Positions 23,594-32,877 of a stretch of DNA of 48,863 bases are shown here, piece after piece; positions within the stretch are counted from its first letter, which is position 1, and every line of letters starts with the position of its first letter. Position numbers and translations under genes: made by a program. The notes beneath the pieces are model-generated. The model was not told where the DNA came from. It ran no database searches and saw only the letters and a list, made by a program, of their open reading frames with translations. This DNA comes from Gammaproteobacteria bacterium (GTDB lineage: Bacteria; Pseudomonadota; Gammaproteobacteria; Arenicellales; Arenicellaceae), in contig JABDKW010000045.1 of NCBI GenBank assembly GCA_013002025.1, positions 1 to 48,863 of the forward strand. The letters run 5' to 3'.

Positions 23594-25675
23594 ATGTCTA
23601 AAGTAACAAAAACGTTTCAATTTGGAGCCAATGAATTCAAATTGGAAACCGGCGAGATAGCTCGTCAGGCGGACTCCGCCATTATCGCCAGCTGTGGCGA
23701 CACAACCTTACTGGTCACCGTAGTAAATAAAATTTCCGGTGAGCCTCGAGATTTCATGCCACTCACGATTGATGTCGAAGAGCGTACTTACGCCGCCGGC
23801 AAAATCCCGGGTGGTTTCTTTCGTCGTGAAGGCCGACCTTCAGAGAAAGCCATTTTGACCTGTCGCCTGGTGGACCGCCCACTGCGGCCGCTGTTCCCCA
23901 AAGGCTTTGGTTACGACGTACAGGTGGTCATCACCATCGTATCGATCGACCCCAACATCGACACTGAAATTGTTGCACTGGTGGGCGCGTCAGCGGCCAT
24001 GGCAACCTCTGGTATCCCGTTTAACGGCCCAGTGGGTGCGGCTCGTGTTGGTTATATCAACGGCGAATACGTGTTGAACCCGACCCAACAACAGATCAGC
24101 GAAGAATCGCAACTTGATCTGGTGGTTGCCGGTACTGAAGAAGCCGTGTTGATGGTTGAATCAGAAGCCAAGGTATTGCCCGAAGATGTGATGCTGGGCG
24201 CCGTCATGTACGGTCACCAGGAATCACAAAAAGCCATTGCGGCAATCAAAGAGCTGGCAGCGGAAGTCGCCAAGCCGATGAAAGAGTGGACGCCGCCTGC
24301 GAGCGATGATTCGATGGCAGATAAAGTGGCGGATATCGCCAAGTCTGCACTTGAAGAAGCCTTCTCTACGCCCAGCAAGGTTGAGCGCGTGGCCAAAATT
24401 TCTGCGGCCCACGCTGATGTATTGTCAGCGCTGGTAAATGATGAATCCACCGTTGCCGAGATTGATGCGGTTAACTCTGCATTCAAGAGTCTGGAAAAGT
24501 CCATTGTTCGTGGCCGCATTATTGCGGGTAACCCGCGTATTGATGGTCGCGACACCACTACGGTTCGCCCGATTGATGTGCGAACAGGTGTGTGGCCGCG
24601 GACTCACGGTTCAGCCTTGTTCACCCGTGGTGAAACACAGGCGATTGTGTCGGCGACTCTGGGTACCGAGCGCGATGCACAGCGCATTGATGCTTTGGAA
24701 GGCGATATCACTGACCGCTTTATGCTGCACTACAATTTCCCACCGTATTCGGTTGGGGAAACTGGCCGTGTTGGCTCGCCCAAGCGTCGCGAAATCGGTC
24801 ATGGCCGTTTAGCACGCCGCGGTGTTGCAGCGGTACTGCCAAGTGCTGAGGAATTCCCTTATGTGATTCGCGTAGTCTCTGAGATCACTGAATCCAACGG
24901 TTCCAGCTCGATGGCCAGCGTATGCGGCACATCACTGGCGCTGATGGATGCCGGTGTCAGCATCAAAGCACCGGTCGCCGGTATTGCCATGGGCCTGATC
25001 AAAGAAGGCGAAGAGTTTGCTGTATTGACGGACATCCTGGGTGACGAAGATCATCTGGGCGATATGGACTTCAAAGTTGCTGGTACGCCGGATGGTGTAA
25101 CTGCACTGCAGATGGACATCAAGATCGACGGCATTACCGAGCAGATCATGAGTCAGGCGCTGGCACAGGCCAAAGATGCGCGTATGCACATCCTTGGTGA
25201 GATGGCCAAAGTCATTGATAAGCCGCGCGACGAAATGTCTGATTACGCACCTCGTATCATCACCTTTAAGATCAACCCGGATAAGATCCGTGACGTGATC
25301 GGTAAAGGCGGTGCGGTTATTCGTGGTCTTTGCGAAGAGACCGGCGCGACCATCGACATCGAAGATGACGGTACAGTTAGCGTTGCGTCAGTAGACGGTG
25401 CAGCCGGTGCGGAAGCCCGTCGTCGTATCGAAGAAATCACTGCCGACATCGAAGTCGACTCTGTTTACACCGGCAAGGTTGTGAAGATTATGGAGTTTGG
25501 TGCTTTCGTTAATGTACTGCCGGGCAAAGACGGCCTGGTGCATATTTCACAAATCTCGGATGAGCGCGTGGAAAATGTATCGGACCACCTGTCTGAAGGC
25601 GACGAAGTAACAGTGAAAGTGCTGGAAGTGGATCGTCAAGGCCGCGTAAGGCTTTCTATGAAAGCTGTTGGTTAA
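23594..25675 (+). CDS. pnp: Polynucleotide phosphorylase
   Basis: PNPase degrades RNA 3' to 5' by phosphorolysis and is part of the degradosome. The 693-residue protein has two RNase PH domains ([20 protein letters not shown] in the first, [20 protein letters not shown] and [19 protein letters not shown] in the second), a KH domain with [20 protein letters not shown], and a C-terminal S1 domain with [20 protein letters not shown]. Length is slightly short of E. coli (711), the difference being at the C-terminus. The last codons are part of a 40-base tandem duplication. Confidence 0.98.
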   Translation: MSKVTKTFQFGANEFKLETGEIARQADSAIIASCGDTTLLVTVVNKISGEPRDFMPLTIDVEERTYAAGKIPGGFFRREGRPSEKAILTCRLVDRPLRPLFPKGFGYDVQVVITIVSIDPNIDTEIVALVGASAAMATSGIPFNGPVGAARVGYINGEYVLNPTQQQISEESQLDLVVAGTEEAVLMVESEAKVLPEDVMLGAVMYGHQESQKAIAAIKELAAEVAKPMKEWTPPASDDSMADKVADIAKSALEEAFSTPSKVERVAKISAAHADVLSALVNDESTVAEIDAVNSAFKSLEKSIVRGRIIAGNPRIDGRDTTTVRPIDVRTGVWPRTHGSALFTRGETQAIVSATLGTERDAQRIDALEGDITDRFMLHYNFPPYSVGETGRVGSPKRREIGHGRLARRGVAAVLPSAEEFPYVIRVVSEITESNGSSSMASVCGTSLALMDAGVSIKAPVAGIAMGLIKEGEEFAVLTDILGDEDHLGDMDFKVAGTPDGVTALQMDIKIDGITEQIMSQALAQAKDARMHILGEMAKVIDKPRDEMSDYAPRIITFKINPDKIRDVIGKGGAVIRGLCEETGATIDIEDDGTVSVASVDGAAGAEARRRIEEITADIEVDSVYTGKVVKIMEFGAFVNVLPGKDGLVHISQISDERVENVSDHLSEGDEVTVKVLEVDRQGRVRLSMKAVG

Positions 25676-25721
25676 CAGCTTGGGCTGAAGGCTTTCTAAG
25701 AAAGCTGTTGGTTAACAGCTT
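25648..25721 (+). repeat. Tandem duplication of the pnp 3' end
   Basis: The 34 bases from AAGGCTTTCTATGAAAGCTG through GGTTAACAGCTT (25648–25681) recur at 25688–25721 with one change, giving a period of 40. Each copy contains the perfect inverted repeat AAGCTGTT–GGTT–AACAGCTT, so the transcript carries two equal hairpins in a row. The first includes the pnp stop codon. Confidence 0.85.
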
Positions 25722-25737
25722 CTATCAAGACAAAAGA

Positions 25738-25765
25738 ACGGTCGCCTTTGGCGGCCGTTTTTTTT
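25738..25765 (+). terminator. Rho-independent terminator of pnp
   Basis: Arms ACGGTCGCC and GGCGGCCGT form nine pairs with one G-U around TTT and are followed by seven further T. This is the main terminator after the duplicated hairpins. Confidence 0.88.
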
Positions 25766-25803
25766 GGCCATGCGCAAATGATGTAGGCAATCTCGGGCAG
25801 CCT

Positions 25804-25832
25804 CGTCATTGCGAGCGCAGCGCGGCAATCTT
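25804..25832. repeat. Palindromic GTCATTGCGAG-type element
   Basis: CGTCATTGCGAGCGCAGCGC followed by GGCAATCTT pairs ATTGC with GCAAT and GCGC with GCGC. It is a shorter relative of the element at 11373–11405. No gene lies between the pnp terminator and the rpsT terminator, a stretch filled by this element and the repeats that follow. Confidence 0.7.
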
Positions 25833-25861
25833 CTTGAGCGATTACGGTACTGTTCATCCAT

Positions 25862-25993
25862 GGACAGATACCGCTCCTGTGCATCCATGCACCCGAGATA
25901 TGAATAGCCCGGACAGATACCGCTCCTGTGCATCCATGCACCCGCAGCATGATTAGCCCGGACAGATACCGCTCCTGTGCATCCATGCACCCG
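25862..25993. repeat. Three 49-base direct repeats with palindromic core
   Basis: A 34-base unit starting GGACAGATACCGCTCCTGTG and ending ATCCATGCACCCG occurs without change at 25862, 25911 and 25960. The two intervals are 15 bases long and alike (AGATATGAATAGCCC and CAGCATGATTAGCCC). The core GTGCATCCATGCAC is an inverted repeat. The array lies between two GTTCATCC copies, at 25852–25859 and 26003–26010. It is not a CRISPR array: the intervals are too short and too similar. Function unknown. Confidence 0.85.
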
Positions 25994-26017
25994 CGGTATA
26001 CGGTTCATCCTGAACGT

Positions 26018-26043
26018 AAAAAAGCCCGCGAGTAGCGGGCTTT
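26018..26043 (-). terminator. Rho-independent terminator of rpsT
   Basis: Arms AAAGCCCGC and GCGGGCTTT enclose GAGTA. Read on the minus strand the stem is followed by six T. It lies about 30 bases after the rpsT stop. Confidence 0.88.
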
Positions 26044-26073
26044 CAGGCGTTCTCTAGCAATAGAGCGCTACAA

Positions 26074-26340
26074 TCAGGCACCCATGGCTTGAACGCGGCG
26101 GTTCAGGCGGCTTTTCAGGCGGGCAGCCCGGTTTTTGTGGTGCAGGCCTTTAATTGTTGCTTTATCAATGCTGGAAACCGAGGTTTCGTAGGCTGCTTTG
26201 GCGGCAGCCTGGTCACCAGATTGAATCGCTGCGTCCAGTTTTTTCATCGCGGTACGCACGGCGGCGCGCTGCGAATGGTTGCGCAGGCGTCGAACTGAAT
26301 TTTGTCTTGCGCGCTTGCGCGCTTGTGGAGAATTTGCCAC
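26074..26340 (-). CDS. rpsT: 30S ribosomal protein S20
   Basis: S20 (88 residues) binds 16S rRNA. It begins ANSPQARKRARQNSVRRLRN and ends SRLNRRVQAMGA, all standard. The start codon is GTG with GAGGT upstream (5' GAGGTAAAAAACA before it). E. coli rpsT uses UUG, and a weak start codon there is part of autoregulation, so the same may hold here. It is transcribed away from murJ, the usual arrangement. Confidence 0.97.
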   Translation of the reverse strand: MANSPQARKRARQNSVRRLRNHSQRAAVRTAMKKLDAAIQSGDQAAAKAAYETSVSSIDKATIKGLHHKNRAARLKSRLNRRVQAMGA

Positions 26341-26489
26341 TGTTTTTTACCTCGTAAAATCGAAACGGGAATATGCAGATATTCCAAATTATTGTCAAGC
26401 TCAGGGCGCATATTTATTCACTTTCTGGTGTATCCTTCAGCCTTGTCAGATGGCGCGATTCAGCCGTTTTGGCAACAAAACAAATCCGC

Positions 26490-28043
26490 ATGTCAAAAGC
26501 CCTCTTAAAATCCACTGCCGTGGTCAGCATTATGACCTTTATCTCGCGCATCAGCGGTCTGGTGCGGGATGTAGTGATGGCCAATATTCTGGGCCCCGGC
26601 GCGCTGGCAGATGCGTTTTTCGTAGCTTTTCGCATCCCCAATTTTCTGCGCCGTATTTTCGGTGAGGGTGCGTTTTCACAGGCTTTTGTACCGGTTTTTA
26701 GCGAACTGACTGAAAACAATACCGCCGAAGCCAGGCGCTTTGTCAATGTTACCGCTGGCATGTTAGGCGGTATCACGCTGTTACTGAGTATTTTAGGGAT
26801 TATCTTTGCCCCCTTCGTAGTCACGGTGTTCGCACCCGGGTATCTGGATGAGCCCGCCAAGTTCGACGCCACCGTCAACAGCCTGCGCATCATGTTTCCG
26901 TATCTGTTTTGTATCTCGCTGGTGGCAATGTCAGCGGGCGTTTTGAATACGTTAAACCGCTTTGCCGTGCCAGCGGTAACCCCGGTTTTGCTGAATGTGT
27001 GCCTGATTGTGGCGATGTGGTTGCTGGTGCCGCGAATGAGTAACGCGGCGCAGGCGCTGGCGGTGGGTGTGCTGATAGCGGGCATCGTGCAATTGTTATT
27101 CCAGGTGCCGAGTCTGGTGCGGCTGGGTTACTTTCCGCGGCCCGCGATAGACCGGCATAATCCGGCTGTACAAAAGGTGTTTGGCCTGATGTTGCCAGCC
27201 ATTTTCAGCGTGTCAGTGGCGCAGGTGAATATGCTGGTGAACACATTCCTGGCCTCGTTCCTGGTCACCGGTAGTATCTCCTGGTTGTATTTTTCTGACC
27301 GGCTGATGGAATTCCCGGTTGGCGTGTTCGGCATTGCATTGGCGACGGTGGTGTTACCGGGTCTGTCCAAACAGCATATTTCCGGCTCGCCTGAAAGTTT
27401 TTCAGCCATGATGGACTGGGCGCTACGCTGGGTGGTGGTGATTGCGCTACCGGCTACCTTTGCCTTGTACCTGTTGGCGGTGCCGCTGCTGACCACCATT
27501 TTTCAATACAACGCATTCTCAGTGCACGATGTTGAAATGTCCGCCACGGCGCTGCGGGCTTTTGCGGTGGGCGTCTGTGGTTTTATTTTTGTCAAAGTAT
27601 TGGCACCCGGTTTCTTCGCGCGTCAGGACACCAAAACGCCCATGAAAATTGCCGTGGTGGCGGTATTGGTTAACGTGATTCTCAGCATCATCCTGGTGCG
27701 CAGCATGGCGCATACTGGTTTGGCGCTGGCAATTTCAATCGCGGCCTGGGTGAACGCGGCGCTATTGTTTATCGTGTTGTGGCGGCGCGGTGTGTTTATG
27801 CCGCAAAGTGGCTGGCTGTGGTTCCTCACCCGGGTCGGTCTGTCGGTGTTGGCGATGTGTGTGGCGCTGCAATTATTAAACCAGGCAGACGTGCTGTGGT
27901 TTGAGCAGGATGTGTGGCAGCGGGTAAGGCGCCTCAGTGTCATGGTGATGGCCGGCGCGGCTGCGTATTTTGCTGGTTTGTTACTGCTGGGAATTCGACC
28001 TCAACAGTTGCTGTTGCAAACTGGGGGTGGCACATCAACGTAG
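26490..28043 (+). CDS. murJ: Lipid II flippase MurJ
   Basis: MurJ moves lipid II across the inner membrane for peptidoglycan synthesis. The 517-residue protein has about 14 membrane helices. Near the start it carries TFISRISGLVRDVVMANILG and FRIPNFLRRIFGEGAFSQAF, with the conserved arginines of the central cavity, and further on YFSDRLMEFPVGVFGIALAT and FFARQDTKTPMKIAV. The frame is open back to 26373, but the family begins at the ATG at 26490. It opens a plus-strand run with ribF, ileS, lspA and ispH. Confidence 0.97.
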   Translation: MSKALLKSTAVVSIMTFISRISGLVRDVVMANILGPGALADAFFVAFRIPNFLRRIFGEGAFSQAFVPVFSELTENNTAEARRFVNVTAGMLGGITLLLSILGIIFAPFVVTVFAPGYLDEPAKFDATVNSLRIMFPYLFCISLVAMSAGVLNTLNRFAVPAVTPVLLNVCLIVAMWLLVPRMSNAAQALAVGVLIAGIVQLLFQVPSLVRLGYFPRPAIDRHNPAVQKVFGLMLPAIFSVSVAQVNMLVNTFLASFLVTGSISWLYFSDRLMEFPVGVFGIALATVVLPGLSKQHISGSPESFSAMMDWALRWVVVIALPATFALYLLAVPLLTTIFQYNAFSVHDVEMSATALRAFAVGVCGFIFVKVLAPGFFARQDTKTPMKIAVVAVLVNVILSIILVRSMAHTGLALAISIAAWVNAALLFIVLWRRGVFMPQSGWLWFLTRVGLSVLAMCVALQLLNQADVLWFEQDVWQRVRRLSVMVMAGAAAYFAGLLLLGIRPQQLLLQTGGGTST

Positions 28044-28429
28044 ATATTACACCCTGCGCTAAACTGTTTGATTTGGCCGAGGCGCGTGAACTGTTGCCGC
28101 TGGTGCAATCGATCACCAAGCAGCATCAGGCGGAGTTGGCGCCGGTGCAGTTACGCTTGAACAAAATGCTGAGCAGTGACCCGCGGCGTAATGTTGTCGA
28201 AGCCGAGTATGAGGCTGTTGTCACGCGCTGGCGACATAAAATCGAAAAGCTCGGCGCCACTGTGTTTGGCCTGTGGGTGGTTGAGTTCGATGTGGGCGAG
28301 GGCCTGCTGAGCTGGCGACATCCGGAGTTGCAGCTGGCGTATTTTCGTGAGCGAAACTCGGATTTTGCCAGCCGCATTAAACTGAATGATTATATTGAGT
28401 CGCACGATCCCGACTGGGCGCACCACTAA
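28034..28429 (+). CDS. DUF2203-like protein with uncertain start
   Basis: The conserved part, KLFDLAEARELLPLVQSITK through WVVEFDVGEGLLSWRHPELQ and LAYFRERNSDFASRIKL, resembles DUF2203, a family of small cytoplasmic proteins of unknown function. No ATG, GTG or TTG occurs in frame between a GTG at 27914, deep in murJ, and a TTG at 28073 that would cut off the first conserved residues. An ATC at 28034 (GGGGG six bases upstream) or ATT at 28046 would give a normal N-terminus, so I place the start at 28034 as a hypothesis. The frame overlaps the end of murJ by ten bases. Confidence 0.6.
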   Translation: MNVDITPCAKLFDLAEARELLPLVQSITKQHQAELAPVQLRLNKMLSSDPRRNVVEAEYEAVVTRWRHKIEKLGATVFGLWVVEFDVGEGLLSWRHPELQLAYFRERNSDFASRIKLNDYIESHDPDWAHH

Positions 28430-28451
28430 TTTAAGCAGAACACCAACCAGC

Positions 28452-29387
28452 ATGGCTAAATTATTACACGGTATTGATTCTCTGAGCTCGGCTCCAGGCC
28501 CAAGCGCAGTTTCAATCGGCAATTTTGATGGGGTGCACCTCGGGCACCAGCAGGTTATAAACAGTCTGCTGGAAAACAGCAAACGTCTCGATGTTTGCCC
28601 CACGGTGATTACCTTTGAACCGCTGGCCAAAGAGTTTTTCCGGCCCGGCTCTGTGGCGCGGTTAACCTCCTTGCAGCAGCGCTCTGAGCTGATGTTTGAG
28701 CTGGGTGTGGAGGTGGTCATCTGCTTGCCGTTTACCGCCGCATTTGCGGCCATGTCGGCCGAGGATTTTGTGCTGGCGATTTTGGTTGATGCGCTGCAAA
28801 CCCGCTATCTATCGGTGGGCGATGATTTTCGGTTTGGCAAGGGCCGCGCCGGTGATTTCCCAATGCTGCAGAGCATGGGGGCCGAGCATGGTTTTGAAGT
28901 ATTTTCACATGAGACGTTTACCGTAGACGGAGAGCGCGTCAGCAGTGGGCGGGTGCGGGCCGCGCTGCAAGCCGACCAGTTGGCGGCAGCGGCAGCATTA
29001 CTGGGTCGTGCCTATTCCATTAGTGGCACCGTGGTACAGGATCAGCAGCTGGGTCGCACGCTGGATTTTCCGACCGCCAATATTCCGCTTGAGTTCGATG
29101 TGGCGGCTGCCCAGGGTGTTTATGCTGTTCGCGCTCGATTGGCCAGCGGGCGCCGTTGTGAAGGCGTGGCCAATATTGGCAATCGTCCGACCGTTGATGG
29201 TTCTGAGAACCGGTTGGAAGTGCATTTGTTCGATTTTGACGGAGATTTGTACGGGCAAAGCATGGATGTTGAACTGTGCGCAAAAATTCGTGCCGAACAA
29301 AAATTTGATTCAATTGAGCAACTTAAACAGCAGATCGCCAGAGATGCGGCTCAGGCGAGGCGGTATTTCGTCGAAAACAGCCATTAA
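28452..29387 (+). CDS. ribF: Bifunctional riboflavin kinase/FAD synthetase
   Basis: RibF makes FMN from riboflavin and then FAD. The 311-residue enzyme has the N-terminal nucleotidyltransferase domain (SIGNFDGVHLGHQQVINSLL, VGDDFRFGKGRAGDFPML, SSGRVRAALQADQL) and the C-terminal kinase domain (GRAYSISGTVVQDQQLGRTL, DFPTANIPL, GVANIGNRPTVDG). I used the ATG at 28452; the frame runs back into the DUF2203 gene. ileS follows after 129 bases, which hold a TAAAAT at 29445–29450, a possible -10 element. Confidence 0.96.
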   Translation: MAKLLHGIDSLSSAPGPSAVSIGNFDGVHLGHQQVINSLLENSKRLDVCPTVITFEPLAKEFFRPGSVARLTSLQQRSELMFELGVEVVICLPFTAAFAAMSAEDFVLAILVDALQTRYLSVGDDFRFGKGRAGDFPMLQSMGAEHGFEVFSHETFTVDGERVSSGRVRAALQADQLAAAAALLGRAYSISGTVVQDQQLGRTLDFPTANIPLEFDVAAAQGVYAVRARLASGRRCEGVANIGNRPTVDGSENRLEVHLFDFDGDLYGQSMDVELCAKIRAEQKFDSIEQLKQQIARDAAQARRYFVENSH

Positions 29388-29516
29388 TTGTCTTTTTTAA
29401 CGCTACCGGGCCTGTTGTTGATTGGAGCGGCTGCACAACTGACATAAAATACGCCGCTAAACCCCTATAGCCTAATCCGAGAGCGCGTTGCAACGGCATG
29501 CGCAGCACACAAGAGT

Positions 29517-32354
29517 ATGAGTAACGAGAAACCGGGCAGTCAGTATAAAGACACCATAAATCTGCCCCAAACGGCCTTTCCGATGAAAGCCGGGCTGCCG
29601 CAACGCGAGCCGCAAATTTTAAAGAAATGGCAGGCCCTGGATGCCTACCACTCGCTGCAAAAACAACGCGTCGATGCAGATACCTATGTGCTGCACGACG
29701 GCCCACCCTATGCCAATGGCGCAATTCATATTGGTCATGCGGTTAATAAAATTCTCAAAGACATTATCGTAAAGTCGCGCAACCTGCAGGGCTTGCGGGC
29801 GCCCTATGTGCCGGGTTGGGATTGTCACGGCCTGCCGATCGAGATTCAGGTTGAAAAGAAGCATGGCAAGGCCGGCCAGAAAATCGACCGCAAGACCTTT
29901 CGCCAGAAGTGCCGTGAATATGCGGCGCGTCAGGTAGAAGAGCAAAAGCAGGGATTTATCCGGCTGGGCGTGCAGGGCGACTGGGAAAACCCCTACCTGA
30001 CCATGGACTTTAAAACCGAGGCCGACATCGTGCGTAGCCTGGGGCGGATTGTCGAGCGTGGGCATCTGTATCACGGCTTGATGCCGGTGTTCTGGTGTCC
30101 GGCCTGCGCTTCGGCGCTGGCCGAGGCCGAGGTGGAATATCAGGATCGGGTATCGCCCGCCATTGATGTGAAGTTTCCGGTGGCCGACCCACAGGACCTT
30201 GCCCAGAGAATTGGTGTCAATGCCGACCAATTGACTGATCCGGCCTTGGTTATCTGGACCACTACGCCTTGGACGCTGCCCGCCAATGAGGCGGTGTCGC
30301 TGCATCCTGAGCTGGAGTATGTATTGGTACAGGTGGCTGACCAGCAATTGATTTTAGTCGCCGAGCTGATGGAGTCTGCACTGCAGCGCTATGAACTGGC
30401 CGAGAACCATACCGAGTTGGCCCGGTTTAGCGGCGCCGCGCTGGAATTGTTGCAACTCAAGCACCCCTTCTATGCCAAGCAGGTGCCGGTGATTTTGGGT
30501 GACCATGTAACGACCGAGGCCGGAACCGGCGCGGTACACACCGCGCCCGCACACGGTGGTGATGACTTCAGCGTAGGTAAAAAATACCAATTGCCGGTAA
30601 ATAATCCGGTTGGCTCCAACGGCACTTTCCTCGAGTCCACCGAGCTGTTCGCCGGTGAATTTGTGTTCAAGGCCAATCCGCATGTCATTGAGGTGTTGCA
30701 GGAGCGTGGGGCGTTGCTGAAACACGAAGATTACCAGCACAGTTACCCGCATTGCTGGCGTCATAAAACGCCCATGATTTACCGGGCGACGGCACAATGG
30801 TTTATCGGCATGCAACACAAGCCGGGCGATGAGGGCCTGCGTGTTCAGGCCTTGCAATCAATTGATAAGGTTCGCTGGGAGCCGGATTGGGGCAAGGCCC
30901 GCATCCAAACCATGATCGAGAATCGACCGGATTGGTGCGTGTCGCGGCAACGCAACTGGGGTGTGCCGATTGCCATCTACCTGCATAAAGAAACCGGCGC
31001 CATGCACCCGCGCACCGTAGAGCTGATGGAGCAGGCTGCGCAGCGCATCGAGCAACAGGGTATTCAGGCCTGGTATGACCTTGATGACGCTGAACTGCTG
31101 GGTGATGAGGTGGCGGATTATGACAAGGTTACTGACACCCTGGACGTCTGGTTTGATTCGGGGGTAACACACAACAGCGTGCTGCGTGCCCGGCCAGAGT
31201 TGGACGCGCCCGCAGACCTGTATCTAGAAGGCTCCGACCAACATCGAGGCTGGTTTCAATCAAGCCTGTTAAGCAGTGTTGCGATGTGCGGTAACCCGCC
31301 CTATAAAACCGTGCTGACCCATGGCTTTACAGTCGATAAAGATGGCAAAAAAATGTCCAAGTCATTGGGCAACGTGGTGGCACCGCAAACGGTGATTAAT
31401 TCACTGGGGGCGGACGTTTTGCGCCTGTGGGTGGCGGCCACGGATTACCGCAGTGAGATGACCATCTCTGATGAGATTCTCAAGCGCACCAGTGAATCGT
31501 ATCGGCGTTTACGCAACACGATGCGCTACCTGCTTGGAAATCTGCATGGCTTTGATCCTGTTGATTCCGTCGCCTATGACGACATGCTGCTGCTGGATCA
31601 ATGGGCGGTGCGCCAAACGCGCGCCATGCAACGCCGCATAGAGCAGGATTTCGAAAACTTTCAGTTCCATGCTATCTATCAACGGCTGCATCAGTTTTGT
31701 GTGGTTGAGATGGGTGGTTTTTATCTGGATATCTTAAAAGACCGCCTCTACACAATGGGTACTGACTCGCCCGCGAGGCGCTCGGCGCAGACCGCCATGC
31801 AGCATATTCTTGAGAGCCTGGTGCGTTGTTTGATGCCGGTAATGAGCTTCACTGCTGAAGAAATCTGGGAGCACATGGCGGGTGAGCGTGAACAGAGCGT
31901 GTTATTCGCCACGCGCTATACGGCCTTGGATGACTTGGCTGAGGATGCCGCCGCCGATCAGTTTTGGAGTGGCGTGATTGCCGCTCGCAACGAAGTAAAC
32001 CGGCAGATTGAAGTGGTGCGCGTGGCCGGCGAAATTGGCTCGGGTCTGGATGCAACGGTAACGCTGTACGCCGACGCAGAACTGGCTGCGAGCCTGGCCG
32101 AACTGGCTGACGAGTTGCGTTTTGTATTGATTACGTCGGGCGCCGAGGTCGCGCCGTTGACCGATGCACCGGCTGAGGCGGTAGCCACTGAATTGACTGG
32201 TTTAAGTGTGCTGGTGCGCGCCACCGGCGACGAAAAATGTGTGCGCTGTTGGCATCGCCGGCCCGAGGTAGGTGAGGTCGCGGCGCATCCCGAGTTATGC
32301 CAGCGCTGCGTTGATAACATTGACGGTGAGGGCGAGCAGCGCGCTTACGCCTGA
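29517..32354 (+). CDS. ileS: Isoleucyl-tRNA synthetase
   Basis: IleRS charges tRNA-Ile. The 945-residue enzyme is of bacterial length. It has the HIGH motif in NGAIHIGHAVNKILKDI, the editing domain with TTTPWTLPANEAVSLHPELE and GTGAVHTAPAHGGDDF, the KMSKS motif in GKKMSKSLGNVVAP, and a C-terminal zinc knuckle with CVRCWHRRPEVGEVAAHPEL followed by CQRC. It is followed by lspA after 19 bases. This is the ordinary gammaproteobacterial ileS–lspA–ispH string, but with fkpB missing between lspA and ispH. Confidence 0.98.
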   Translation: MSNEKPGSQYKDTINLPQTAFPMKAGLPQREPQILKKWQALDAYHSLQKQRVDADTYVLHDGPPYANGAIHIGHAVNKILKDIIVKSRNLQGLRAPYVPGWDCHGLPIEIQVEKKHGKAGQKIDRKTFRQKCREYAARQVEEQKQGFIRLGVQGDWENPYLTMDFKTEADIVRSLGRIVERGHLYHGLMPVFWCPACASALAEAEVEYQDRVSPAIDVKFPVADPQDLAQRIGVNADQLTDPALVIWTTTPWTLPANEAVSLHPELEYVLVQVADQQLILVAELMESALQRYELAENHTELARFSGAALELLQLKHPFYAKQVPVILGDHVTTEAGTGAVHTAPAHGGDDFSVGKKYQLPVNNPVGSNGTFLESTELFAGEFVFKANPHVIEVLQERGALLKHEDYQHSYPHCWRHKTPMIYRATAQWFIGMQHKPGDEGLRVQALQSIDKVRWEPDWGKARIQTMIENRPDWCVSRQRNWGVPIAIYLHKETGAMHPRTVELMEQAAQRIEQQGIQAWYDLDDAELLGDEVADYDKVTDTLDVWFDSGVTHNSVLRARPELDAPADLYLEGSDQHRGWFQSSLLSSVAMCGNPPYKTVLTHGFTVDKDGKKMSKSLGNVVAPQTVINSLGADVLRLWVAATDYRSEMTISDEILKRTSESYRRLRNTMRYLLGNLHGFDPVDSVAYDDMLLLDQWAVRQTRAMQRRIEQDFENFQFHAIYQRLHQFCVVEMGGFYLDILKDRLYTMGTDSPARRSAQTAMQHILESLVRCLMPVMSFTAEEIWEHMAGEREQSVLFATRYTALDDLAEDAAADQFWSGVIAARNEVNRQIEVVRVAGEIGSGLDATVTLYADAELAASLAELADELRFVLITSGAEVAPLTDAPAEAVATELTGLSVLVRATGDEKCVRCWHRRPEVGEVAAHPELCQRCVDNIDGEGEQRAYA

Positions 32355-32373
32355 GTACTAACTAGGCACTTAA

Positions 32374-32877
32374 ATGAACACCTCACATTTGCGCTGGTTA
32401 TGGCTGAGTCTGGGCATAATTGTGCTCGATCAGGTCAGTAAATACTGGGCAGAGTACATTCTGCGTGGTGACGTAATCGAAATATTTAGCTGGTTTGACT
32501 TGTCTTTGGTGCACAATACCGGGGCAGCATTTGGCTTTTTAGCTGGTTATGGCGGCTGGCAGCATGTATTTTTTGTGTCTCTGGCGGTGTTGGTCAGTGT
32601 TGTGCTGGCGGTGGCAATAAGCCGCTTGCAAGACCATGAACGACATCTGGCGGTGGCTTATGCGCTGATAATTGCCGGGGCAATTGGTAATGCCATTGAC
32701 CGAATCGTGCATCAGTATGTGGTGGACTTTATTCACTGGTTTTATCAAGACTGGCACTACCCGCACTTTAATGTCGCCGATTCGGCGATTTTTATCGGTG
32801 CGGCATTATTGATATTTGAGGCCTTTGGCCGACCATTTTTAAATACCGGACAGGAACATGAAAATTCTTCTGGCTAA
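32374..32877 (+). CDS. lspA: Lipoprotein signal peptidase
   Basis: LspA cleaves prolipoproteins after Lgt has added the lipid. The 167-residue protein has four membrane helices and the two catalytic aspartates, in [16 protein letters not shown] and [21 protein letters not shown] near the N-terminus is also typical. It ends 20 bases inside ispH. One client, the SLT lipoprotein, lies two genes downstream. Confidence 0.97.
   Translation: MNTSHLRWLWLSLGIIVLDQVSKYWAEYILRGDVIEIFSWFDLSLVHNTGAAFGFLAGYGGWQHVFFVSLAVLVSVVLAVAISRLQDHERHLAVAYALIIAGAIGNAIDRIVHQYVVDFIHWFYQDWHYPHFNVADSAIFIGAALLIFEAFGRPFLNTGQEHENSSG

Noticed and set aside
25862-25993. Regular direct repeats that might be a CRISPR array
   Set aside because: The repeated unit is 34 bases but the intervals are only 15 bases and resemble each other, and no cas gene is near. 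It is a tandem repeat of 49 bases.
25712-26008. Minus- and plus-strand open frames across the repeat region after pnp
   Set aside because: They exist only because the 49-base repeats lack stops in some frames; the predicted proteins are repeats of the same HGCTGAVSVRA-like string without ribosome-binding sites.
26414-27085. Minus-strand open frame (223 codons) opposite murJ
   Set aside because: It mirrors MurJ codons, has no signal of its own and no family similarity.
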